A DNA stretch of 12,118 bases from an uncultured Eubacteriales bacterium (GTDB lineage: Bacteria > Bacillota > Clostridia > Oscillospirales > CAG-382): NCBI GenBank assembly GCA_934444485.1, contig CAKSCN010000069.1, positions 1 through 12,118 on the forward strand. The letters run 5' to 3'. The position numbers were made by a program, and so were the translations under genes. The stretch's first letter is position 1; each line of letters starts with the position of its first letter. The notes under the pieces were generated by a model. It was given only the letters and a program-made list of their open reading frames with translations. It was not told the origin of the DNA and did no database searches. This document shows, in pieces, positions 1 to 6,031 of the stretch.

Positions 1-60
1 GTATGGCTTCGGAAATGCATGAATAACGGTACCGCCGCTGTCGCTTTGTTCTTGAGACAT
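1..60 (-). CDS. Possible 5' end of an unidentified protein (partial)
   Basis: A reading frame enters from the left edge on the minus strand. An ATG at 58-60 gives 20 codons, beginning MSQEQSDSGG and ending FPKPY at the window edge. An in-frame ATG at 100-102 would add 14 residues (starting MGSRPSF); a TAA at 118-120 closes the frame upstream. Neither start has a visible Shine-Dalgarno sequence, and the frame lies just downstream of one clear and one possible terminator hairpin. I do not recognise the sequence. It could be a real gene cut by the window or a chance frame. Confidence 0.25.
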   Translation of the reverse strand, partial: MSQEQSDSGGTVIHAFPKPY

Positions 61-79
61 ACTTTTAAAATATGCATTC

Positions 80-108
80 GTAAAAGAAGGCCGGCTACCC
101 ATGCCGAC
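80..108 (-). terminator. Possible second terminator hairpin
   Basis: Read on the minus strand, a 6-bp GC-rich stem (103-108 pairing with 90-95, one G-U pair) with a 7-nt loop is followed by a pyrimidine-rich tail at 80-89. It lies just downstream of the stronger terminator at 125-160 and may be a backup. It could also be leader structure for the frame at 1-60. Confidence 0.35.
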
Positions 109-124
109 TTTAAATTTTTATCCC

Positions 125-160
125 CTAAAAAAACAAAGGCGGCACATTTTCTGCACCGCC
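125..160 (-). terminator. Rho-independent terminator of the amino acid ABC operon
   Basis: On the minus strand a 9-bp stem (GGCGGTGCA with TGTGCCGCC, two G-U pairs) closes a GAAAA loop at 138-160. A T-rich tail follows (TTTGTTTTTTT, 127-137). It begins 15 nt after the ATPase stop codon, so it should end the importer transcript. Confidence 0.9.
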
Positions 161-175
161 GGAATACTTGTTAAA

Positions 176-907
176 TTAAAGAACACACTGCAAAAACTGC
201 TTTGTTCGGTCGTTTTTGGGCGAGGTGAAAATCTCATCGGGTGTTCCTTGCTCGATTACACGACCGTCGTCCATAAACAGCACCCTGTTCGCAACCTCAC
301 GTGCAAAACCCATTTCGTGCGTTACGACAACCATCGTCATACCGTCCTCGGCAAGCTCCTTCATGAGATCGAGAACTTCGCCGACCATTTCGGGGTCGAG
401 AGCGGATGTGGGCTCGTCAAAAAGCATAACGTCGGGATTCATTGCGAGCGCACGAGCAATCGCTATACGTTGCTTCTGACCGCCGGAAAGCTGTGACGGA
501 AATGCGTCAGCCTTGTCGGGGAGACCGACTCTCTTGAGAAGCTCCATTGCCTTCGCCTCCGCTTCAGCCTTGTCTGTTTTGAGAAGCTTTATCGGGGCAA
601 GCGTGATGTTCTCTAAAATGGAAAGGTGAGGGAAGAGGTTGAAATGCTGGAACACCATTCCCATTTTTCGACGCAACTTGTTTATGTCGCATTTTGGTGA
701 GGTTATCAGTGTGTCCTCAAACCATATCTCACCCTCGGAGGGCTCTTCAAGACGGTTGAGACAGCGCAGAAAGGTTGATTTACCGCTTCCGGACGGGCCG
801 ATAATAACCACCTTTTCACCCTTTGAAATGTGCTCGGTTACACCTTTAAGCACCTTAATTTCGTCGTGCTTGCCGAAATTCTTGTAAAGACCTTTAACGC
901 TTATCAC
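176..907 (-). CDS. Polar amino acid ABC transporter ATP-binding protein (GlnQ/HisP family)
   Basis: This is the cytoplasmic ATPase that powers import of an amino acid, probably a polar one. I chose the GTG at 905-907: AGGAGG at 918-923 lies 10 nt upstream, and the resulting 243 residues match the usual length of this family (about 240). The longer frame up to 955 would read far back into the permease gene. Visible motifs are Walker A GPSGSGKST (residues 37-45), the Q-loop VFQ (Gln87), the signature LSGGQ (140-144), Walker B ending LFDEP (Glu165), the D-loop SALD (168-171) and the switch His197. The start overlaps the end of the permease gene by 14 nt, which suggests translational coupling. 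The family call is certain. The exact substrate cannot be read from this subunit. Confidence 0.96.
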   Translation of the reverse strand: MISVKGLYKNFGKHDEIKVLKGVTEHISKGEKVVIIGPSGSGKSTFLRCLNRLEEPSEGEIWFEDTLITSPKCDINKLRRKMGMVFQHFNLFPHLSILENITLAPIKLLKTDKAEAEAKAMELLKRVGLPDKADAFPSQLSGGQKQRIAIARALAMNPDVMLFDEPTSALDPEMVGEVLDLMKELAEDGMTMVVVTHEMGFAREVANRVLFMDDGRVIEQGTPDEIFTSPKNDRTKQFLQCVL

Positions 908-2294
908 CCTTGTGAAGCCTCCTTTCGAGTATCGAAACGCACTGCGAAAGACCAAGTACGAGTATGAGGTAGATTATCGCAACCGCAAGAAGCGGCATAT
1001 AGTTGCTGTAGGTTATCGAACGAATTTTAAGACCGCCCTGAGTGAGGTCGGCAACGCCGATGTAGAACGCAACCGAGGACTCCTTCAAGAGTGCGATAAA
1101 CTCATTTGCAAGTGAGGGAAGAACCGCTTTGAATGCCTGCGGAATGATTATGTAGAGCATCGTCTGCATATACGTAAAACCAAGGCTTCTGCCGGCTTCC
1201 GTCTGTCCTTCGTCAATGGACATTATGCCGCCGCGAACGATCTCGGAAACGTATGCTCCGGAGTTGAGACCGAAACAGAGAACCGCCGCCGGGAATTTCT
1301 CAACGCCTATAGGGAGAAGAACGACAAAGTATACGATAAGAAGCTGAACCATAACAGGCGTGCCTCTCATAACCGAAAGGTATATCTTGCATATCTCCGA
1401 AATGAACGCAAGCTTGCCGGTCTTTTGATTTGTGCATCTGATAACGGCGACGAGAAAACCTATCACTATACCGAGAAGTACGGCAAGGAACGTAATCTCA
1501 AGTGTCGTAAGCAAACCGTTTGCGAGATACTTCCACTGATTGTTGTGAATGAAGTTTCTCGTAAAATCGTATTTTATCGCATTCCACGTCTTTATGAGCG
1601 GAATACTTGCGTCGGGCTTAGAGCTGTCGTAGTTCGTGAGCTTGAGACAGTCGGATATGCCGGTTCTCAGAGTGTTCTGATTTACTATCGAAACCGCTTC
1701 ACCGTTGTATGTCACCGTATCGACTGCCGCAATTGCCTTCTGTGCGTCGAGTATACCGCCGAAAACCGTGTTTACCGTTTCATCGTTGAGATAAAGTCTG
1801 TACTCTCCGTCAATGTCGAATATCTCGAGAACAATGCTGCCGCTTGACTTTTCGGCGGTGTTTGCGTCTTCCTCAAGCATTGACGTGAGACGGAGCTTTA
1901 TCTTTGTCGCATTTGTTTTGATACCGTTGTTTTTGTTGTCGATATAGAACGAATATGCGTCGGCAACGTACTTTTCAACATTGGTTTCCACAACAGTGCC
2001 TATGTCGAGAGTCTCATACGAGCAGTCAAGAATAATATTTCTCTCATTGCCGTATGAAACACTGTTTACCGTTACCTTCGAGTTTTCGGCAACATACTTT
2101 GCACCGGCGGCAACACTGTTCGGAAGTTTCGCCAGTTCGTCGTCAACGAAGCTCTGCGCCTCCTCGACAGTCATGGTTCCCTTAAAACGGTTGTTTGCGG
2201 ACTGTACGGCAAAAGTCACCGCAAGCGCAACTATAGCTATTAAAATAATTGCCGATGCAACTTTCAGGGAATGATACTTACTCTTCTTTTTCAT
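894..2294 (-). CDS. Polar amino acid ABC transporter permease with an extra N-terminal extracytoplasmic domain
   Basis: This is the membrane channel subunit of a HisM/GlnP-type importer. The ATG at 2292-2294 has GGAGAG seven nt upstream and gives 466 residues. Starts at 2309 and 2372 lack such a site. Residues 10-30 form one membrane segment. Residues 31 to about 255 are hydrophilic. The permease core then begins near residue 258 (LLTTLEITFLAVLLGI). It contains the RGTPxxVQLL motif (310-319) and the EAA loop (EAGRSLG at 366-372 to P385), which docks the ATPase. Family members are commonly 215-250 residues, so about 220 extra residues sit outside the membrane. That insert does not look like the fused binding domains of Lactococcus-type GlnP, and I do not recognise it. 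The gene lies between those for the binding protein and the ATPase. Confidence 0.94.
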   Translation of the reverse strand: MKKKSKYHSLKVASAIILIAIVALAVTFAVQSANNRFKGTMTVEEAQSFVDDELAKLPNSVAAGAKYVAENSKVTVNSVSYGNERNIILDCSYETLDIGTVVETNVEKYVADAYSFYIDNKNNGIKTNATKIKLRLTSMLEEDANTAEKSSGSIVLEIFDIDGEYRLYLNDETVNTVFGGILDAQKAIAAVDTVTYNGEAVSIVNQNTLRTGISDCLKLTNYDSSKPDASIPLIKTWNAIKYDFTRNFIHNNQWKYLANGLLTTLEITFLAVLLGIVIGFLVAVIRCTNQKTGKLAFISEICKIYLSVMRGTPVMVQLLIVYFVVLLPIGVEKFPAAVLCFGLNSGAYVSEIVRGGIMSIDEGQTEAGRSLGFTYMQTMLYIIIPQAFKAVLPSLANEFIALLKESSVAFYIGVADLTQGGLKIRSITYSNYMPLLAVAIIYLILVLGLSQCVSILERRLHKGDKR

Positions 2295-2355
2295 TATTGT
2301 ACTCTCCATTGTGCCGGTGTTTTGTATATGCCGATTAATTGCATATATACCGCAA

Positions 2356-2378
2356 ACGGGAATGGAGACCATTCCCGT
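2356..2378 (-). other. Perfect intergenic hairpin between binding protein and permease genes
   Basis: A 9-bp perfect inverted repeat (ACGGGAATG and CATTCCCGT, 5-nt loop) lies in the 151-nt gap. On the minus strand it is followed by only three T residues, so it is at best a weak terminator. By analogy with other importers, such a hairpin could protect the upstream binding-protein message or let only part of the transcription continue into the permease. That role is inferred. Confidence 0.6.
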
Positions 2379-2445
2379 AAGACCTTATGTTCCGCACCGG
2401 GGAAAGAGCGCTTTCGCACACTGTCACCCGTTATTGCCGATTAAC

Positions 2446-3330
2446 TCAGCCGATGTACTTTGCAACGATTTCGTCGATTGTACCGTCAGCCGTAAGCTCG
2501 TCGATTGCCTTGTTGAGTGCTTCGAGAAGCTCTGTGTTGCCCTTCTTTACGCAGATTGCGTAGTCCTCGTCAGCGTAAGAGGTTTCAAGAATCTTGAGAC
2601 CTTCGTTCTCGGCAACAAGTGCCTTAGCCGGCTCGTTATCGATGATTACGCAGTCAACCGAACCGCCTGCGAGTGCGAGAACAGCTTCGTTGCCGTTAGC
2701 GTACTGAACAACGTTTTCAGCACCGAAATCGTCGGTGGAGTATGTGTCGCCTGTTGTACCGAGCTGAACGCCTACCTTGTAGGTTGTGTCGCCGTAGAGG
2801 TCGTCAACGGTTGAGATGGGGGAGTCCTCTTTAACGATGATGGCCTGGATGCCGTTAGCGTAGCTGGAGGTGAAATCAACGCTCTCAAGTCTCTTCTCGG
2901 TAACGGTCATGCCTGCCATACCGAAATCAACAGCACCCTCGTTAACGGAGGTGATGATGGAATCGAATGCCATGTCGCTTATCTCGAGCTTCTTGCCGAG
3001 CTTTTCAGCGATTGCTTCAGCGATCTCAGCGTCGATACCGATGATCTTGTCGCCTTCGTAGTACTCATAGGGCTTGAAGTAAGCGTTGGTAGCCATTACG
3101 ATAACACCGTCGTCAGTTGTGTCGTCAGCTGCGGCGTTGTCGTCCTTGGTCTCGTCTTCGGCAACGTCGGGAGTCTCTTCGCCGTTGTTGTCGGGAGTCT
3201 CGCCGTTTACCTCGGTTTTGTCTTCGGTGTCGTTTGTGTTGTCATCTGTGTTTGCATTGTTGCAGGCTGCGAAGCAGAACGTAAGCATAAGTACTGCAAG
3301 CGCAAGCGCAAGGATCTTAGTGAACTTCAT
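2446..3330 (-). CDS. Amino acid ABC transporter substrate-binding lipoprotein
   Basis: This protein captures an amino acid outside the membrane and delivers it to the permease. The ATG at 3328-3330 is preceded by GGAGG eight nt upstream, giving 294 residues; an in-frame ATG at 3345 would leave that site inside the gene. A basic, hydrophobic signal peptide ends in the lipobox FAAC, so Cys23 is the expected lipid anchor. Residues 24-75 form a very acidic Asn/Asp/Thr/Glu-rich linker. The family 3 (type II) binding domain follows from residue 76. Arg147 in the MTVTEKR context and Asp231 in the IIDNEPA context sit where this family usually binds the ligand's carboxylate and amino groups. It is the first gene behind the promoter at 3419-3447. 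Substrate class is probably polar amino acids; the exact ligand is unknown. Confidence 0.96.
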   Translation of the reverse strand: MKFTKILALALAVLMLTFCFAACNNANTDDNTNDTEDKTEVNGETPDNNGEETPDVAEDETKDDNAAADDTTDDGVIVMATNAYFKPYEYYEGDKIIGIDAEIAEAIAEKLGKKLEISDMAFDSIITSVNEGAVDFGMAGMTVTEKRLESVDFTSSYANGIQAIIVKEDSPISTVDDLYGDTTYKVGVQLGTTGDTYSTDDFGAENVVQYANGNEAVLALAGGSVDCVIIDNEPAKALVAENEGLKILETSYADEDYAICVKKGNTELLEALNKAIDELTADGTIDEIVAKYIG

Positions 3331-3393
3331 GATAAGTTCCTCCATTAGTAAATAAATTCAAAAAGAACGCCGCACCGCATATACGGAAACGAT

Positions 3394-3414
3394 GCATAAA
3401 AATTCTTTTTATGC
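3394..3414 (-). repeat. Perfect palindrome at the start of the importer transcript
   Basis: GCATAAAAA and TTTTTATGC form a perfect 9-bp inverted repeat around a 3-nt centre. It begins about 5 nt downstream of the -10 box at 3419-3424, so it covers roughly +1 to +20 of the transcript. It could be an operator or a 5' end hairpin in the 80-nt leader. Nothing else in the sequence decides between these. Confidence 0.6.
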
Positions 3415-3418
3415 GGCT

Positions 3419-3447
3419 ATTATACAACTGTTTTTCCGATTTGTCAA
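3419..3447 (-). promoter_or_regulatory. Sigma-A promoter of the amino acid ABC operon
   Basis: On the minus strand a consensus TTGACA (3442-3447) and a consensus TATAAT (3419-3424) are separated by exactly 17 nt. Transcription should start near 3412, leaving a leader of about 80 nt before the binding-protein start codon. With both boxes perfect, a repressor may be needed to control it; inverted repeats on both sides are candidate sites. Confidence 0.93.
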
Positions 3448-3450
3448 TAG

Positions 3451-3465
3451 CAAATTTAAAATTTG
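3451..3465. repeat. AT-rich inverted repeat just upstream of the -35 box
   Basis: CAAATTT and AAATTTG form a perfect 7-bp inverted repeat around one base, ending 3 nt from the TTGACA box of the importer promoter. It may be a regulator binding site or an A/T-rich UP element. In AT-rich promoter DNA it could also be chance. Confidence 0.45.
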
Positions 3466-3472
3466 TATAGAT

Positions 3473-3526
3473 AAACAAAAATCCCCACCGCAAAAAGACG
3501 TCTGTTGAACACATTTTGCGGTGAGG
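3473..3526 (-). terminator. Rho-independent terminator of the DUF1538/PII-like operon
   Basis: On the minus strand a 10-bp stem (CACCGCAAAA at 3514-3523 pairing with 3486-3495, extended by two G-C pairs after one mismatch) encloses an 18-nt loop. A T-rich tail ATTTTTGTTT follows at 3473-3482. The loop contains the small palindrome AGACGTCT. It starts 25 nt after the PII-like stop codon and separates this operon from the importer promoter. Confidence 0.85.
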
Positions 3527-3551
3527 AAAACTTTATGCAGTAAAATGAATA

Positions 3552-4241
3552 TTAAAAGTCGTCGTCGGCGTCAAAAACGGCAAAGCCTTCTGTGCTTGTA
3601 ACGGGAAGAGAAATCACAAACGAGTGCGCCTTCGAGGCAATTCCGGCGTCGCGGCGTATTGCTTTCATTATGTCGTTTCTGAGCTTTACGGGGGTTACGA
3701 TAAGCACAAGCTCTTTTTCGTCGGCAATGGATACACCGAAGAATTTCTCGGCTCGCTTTGCTCCCGTACCCTTTGCTTTGATTGTCGTTCCGCCCGTTGC
3801 GCCGGCGGTGCGTGCCGCATCCATCACGAGATCCGTGTATCCCGCCTCGCATATTGCGATAATAAGTTCGTTCTGTATTTTCATGGAATCCTCCTCGTCC
3901 TTATCGATTAGTTCCTCATCGTGTGAGATATATTCAAGCGTATGCACGCTGTCGAGACTGCTTATCGGCACTGTAAAGGTTACTCCGGTGTCGGGAAGGT
4001 GAAGAAGTAGGTTGTCCTTCAGTGCGTGACTCAGCTTATCCGCTTTTGCCTGCGTTGTCACCGTTATTATGAGCGACTTTTCCGTGTGCTCAAGTCCGAA
4101 CAGACTCAGCGTCGGCATCTTTGCCGTTCCGTTGCATGGCGAAACGTAGTTTACGTGCGCATCAAGCTTCGAGAACATTTCGAGAACCTTTTCGGTGCTG
4201 TCACGCCGTATAATAGTGAACAATAAAGATATTTCTTTCAT
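3552..4241 (-). CDS. PII-like protein with two tandem ferredoxin-like domains (P-II family)
   Basis: This is probably a cytoplasmic signal protein that senses small molecules and controls the membrane protein encoded just upstream. The 229 residues read as two related halves. Residues 1-95 form a diverged PII-like fold beginning KEISLLFTI. Residues 122-215 form a clearer P-II domain (NELIIAICEAGYTDLVMDAA, then GATGGTT, then ELVLIVTPVKLRNDIMKAI). Residues 105-120 are an acidic linker. The T-loop region (about 150-175) lacks the YRGAEY motif whose tyrosine is uridylylated in enterobacterial GlnB, so that modification is unlikely. The ATG is 12 nt from an AAAGGA site. The gene lies 42 nt after the DUF1538 gene and ends at a terminator. 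Family placement rests on residue patterns. The effector and target are inferred. Confidence 0.85.
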   Translation of the reverse strand: MKEISLLFTIIRRDSTEKVLEMFSKLDAHVNYVSPCNGTAKMPTLSLFGLEHTEKSLIITVTTQAKADKLSHALKDNLLLHLPDTGVTFTVPISSLDSVHTLEYISHDEELIDKDEEDSMKIQNELIIAICEAGYTDLVMDAARTAGATGGTTIKAKGTGAKRAEKFFGVSIADEKELVLIVTPVKLRNDIMKAIRRDAGIASKAHSFVISLPVTSTEGFAVFDADDDF

Positions 4242-4283
4242 TTATATATGCTATCCTTTCATTCGTGTCGTACACAGCGTGCG

Positions 4284-5852
4284 TTAAAGCTCCACTATGT
4301 CCTCATCGTCGGGAACCGCATTTTCGCTGACTGTTACGGTCGGCTCATCGGTATTCTCATTTTTGTGCTGACGGTCGAGCTTGTATTTGTAGACAAGACC
4401 CAGAAGCTGAATTGCGATAAGCGGAGTCATTGCCACCATTGCCACCACGCCGAAGGCATCGGTTACGATGTTTCCCCCGACCGCCTCACAGGCACCCATG
4501 GCGAAGGCAAGAAGAAAGGTTGCCGTCATGGGACCGGACGCAACTCCGCCCGAGTCGAACGCTATCGAGGTGAATATGCTCGGTACGAAAAATGTGAGAA
4601 TGAGCGAGAGCGCATAGCCGGGAATTATTATCCAGAGAATCGAAATTCCGGTAAGCACACGCATCATTGCAAGTCCGACCGACGCCGAAACGCCGAGTCC
4701 GAGAGCAATTGAAAGTGCTTTTCCGGGAATGGCACCGGCAGTTACCTCCTCAACCTGCTTTGTGAGAATATGTACCGCAGGCTCGGCGTCGACTATAAAG
4801 TAGCCCATAAGCATACCGAGGGGAATTATTATCCAGTTGTAGCTGAGTTCGCCGATAAGCTTTCCTATATAGCTTCCGACCGGCATGAAGCCGACGTTAA
4901 CTCCCGTAAGAAAAAGTATAAGTCCGATGTAGGTGTACACAACACCGATGAGAATTTTTGCGAGTGCCTTGCCTTTCATTCTGCCGCTCACTAACTGAAA
5001 CAGAAGAAAGAATATAACAATCGGCGCAATCGCAATCGCAACCTCTTTCATGTAATCGGGGAAGCTCTCGAGAAATATTCTCTTGAGATCGGTTGACGTC
5101 TCGATGCTCAAATCCGCAAAGTTCTCGGTCGCCTGTCCGGAAGGCTTGTAGATAAGCCCGAGAATAAGCACCGCAATAATCGGCCCTATCGAGGAAAGCG
5201 ATACAAGACCGAAGGAGTCGTTTTCCGCATTGCTGTCTGAACGTATCGACGAGACGCCGACGCCGAGAGCCATTATAAACGGTACGGTCATGGGACCCGT
5301 TGTAACGCCGCCGGAGTCGAACGAAACCGCAAGAAAGTCCGGAGATACGAAGTACGCAAGTGCGAAAACGACCGCATAAAACCCAATGAGAAGGTACGAA
5401 AGCTTTATCGCAAATACAATTCGCAGCATTCCTATAACAAGGAAAATACCGACGCCCACTGCGACTGAAAGTATAAGCGTCATGTTCTCGACGTTCGGCA
5501 CCTGCTCCGCAAGTACCTGAAGGTCAGGCTCGGAGATTGTCACCATAACTCCGACAAAGAATGACACAAGAATAATTGCGAGTATGTTTTTCGACTTTGT
5601 GATTTTAGCACCCACATATTCGCCCATCGGCGTCATTGAAAGCTCTGCGCCGAGAGTGAAAAAGCCCATTCCGACGACAAGAAGCACAGAGCCTGCAAGA
5701 AAAGCGAGCAGTGTACCGCTTGAGACTGGAGCTATCGTGAAGCACAGGACAAGGACGATAAGAGTAATCGGCAATACCGAGGCAAGCGATTCTCTTATCT
5801 TGGCTTTCAGAATGGTTTGCTCTTTTTTGATAATGGAATTCCCGAATTTCAA
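4284..5852 (-). CDS. DUF1538 family multi-pass membrane protein, internally duplicated
   Basis: This 522-residue polytopic membrane protein is of unproven function and is predicted to be a transporter. The two halves are clearly related. FDSGGV-TGPMT at 178-188 recurs as FDSGGV-SGPMT at 432-442. SEPDLQVLAEQV at 107-118 matches AEPAVHILTKQV at 356-367. FGLVSLSSIGPIIAVLILGLIYK at 214-236 aligns with the stretch ending LLGLVYK at 483-489. This pattern is that of DUF1538 (PF07556). The start is TTG at 5850-5852, supported by GGGAGG seven nt upstream; no ATG lies within the first 70 codons. The C-terminal tail after residue 490 is charged and probably cytoplasmic. It is co-directional with the PII-like gene, which suggests PII-type control of transport. 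The substrate is unknown; the conserved acidic FDSGGV and SEPD motifs could bind a cation, but that is speculation. Confidence 0.9.
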   Translation of the reverse strand: MKFGNSIIKKEQTILKAKIRESLASVLPITLIVLVLCFTIAPVSSGTLLAFLAGSVLLVVGMGFFTLGAELSMTPMGEYVGAKITKSKNILAIILVSFFVGVMVTISEPDLQVLAEQVPNVENMTLILSVAVGVGIFLVIGMLRIVFAIKLSYLLIGFYAVVFALAYFVSPDFLAVSFDSGGVTTGPMTVPFIMALGVGVSSIRSDSNAENDSFGLVSLSSIGPIIAVLILGLIYKPSGQATENFADLSIETSTDLKRIFLESFPDYMKEVAIAIAPIVIFFLLFQLVSGRMKGKALAKILIGVVYTYIGLILFLTGVNVGFMPVGSYIGKLIGELSYNWIIIPLGMLMGYFIVDAEPAVHILTKQVEEVTAGAIPGKALSIALGLGVSASVGLAMMRVLTGISILWIIIPGYALSLILTFFVPSIFTSIAFDSGGVASGPMTATFLLAFAMGACEAVGGNIVTDAFGVVAMVAMTPLIAIQLLGLVYKYKLDRQHKNENTDEPTVTVSENAVPDDEDIVEL

Positions 5853-5885
5853 TTAGTTGCCTCCCACATATTTTTTATATTACAT

Positions 5886-5891
5886 ATTATA
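5886..5891 (-). promoter_or_regulatory. Candidate -10 box of the DUF1538/PII-like operon
   Basis: A consensus TATAAT on the minus strand lies 33 nt upstream of the TTG start codon. At 17-nt spacing the -35 position (5909-5914) reads ATCAAC, which is poor. If real, this promoter is weak or needs an activator, in contrast to the strong divergent promoter at 5967-5995. Confidence 0.5.
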
Positions 5892-5966
5892 CACGAAAAA
5901 TACCGTCCGTTGATTTTCATACAGTGGAATTTTTGTTAAATAAATGAAAAAATTCGCCGTTTTCTC

Positions 5967-5995
5967 TTGATATTATCTTAACACCGTGGTATAAT
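5967..5995 (+). promoter_or_regulatory. Sigma-A promoter of the decarboxylase beta/gamma genes
   Basis: TTGATA (5967-5972) and TATAAT (5990-5995) are separated by exactly 17 nt, one mismatch from consensus. Transcription should start near 6002, about 30 nt before the beta subunit start codon. A near-identical direct repeat (TATTATCTTAA at 5971-5981 and TATAATCTTAA at 5990-6000) overlaps the spacer and the -10 box. Confidence 0.88.
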
Positions 5996-6031
5996 CTTAA
6001 GGCTGTTAACAAAAAGAAAGGAAAATGAAAA

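Noticed and set aside
908..955. N-terminal extension of the ATPase to an ATG at 955
   Set aside because: The extra 16 residues would overlap the permease gene by 62 nt and have no family counterpart. The GTG at 907 has a good ribosome binding site and gives the normal length.
2295..2372. Upstream starts for the permease (2309 and 2372)
   Set aside because: The extra residues are not signal-like and include the intergenic hairpin. The ATG at 2294 has GGAGAG at ideal spacing and is followed directly by a basic stretch and a membrane helix.
3317..3514. 65-codon minus-strand frame upstream of the binding protein
   Set aside because: It spans the consensus promoter, both inverted repeats and part of a terminator, and overlaps the binding-protein start. 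It is regulatory DNA rather than a gene.
3486..3523. The same hairpin as a plus-strand terminator
   Set aside because: On the plus strand no T-tract follows the stem, and there is no plus-strand gene upstream. The tail is present only in the minus direction.
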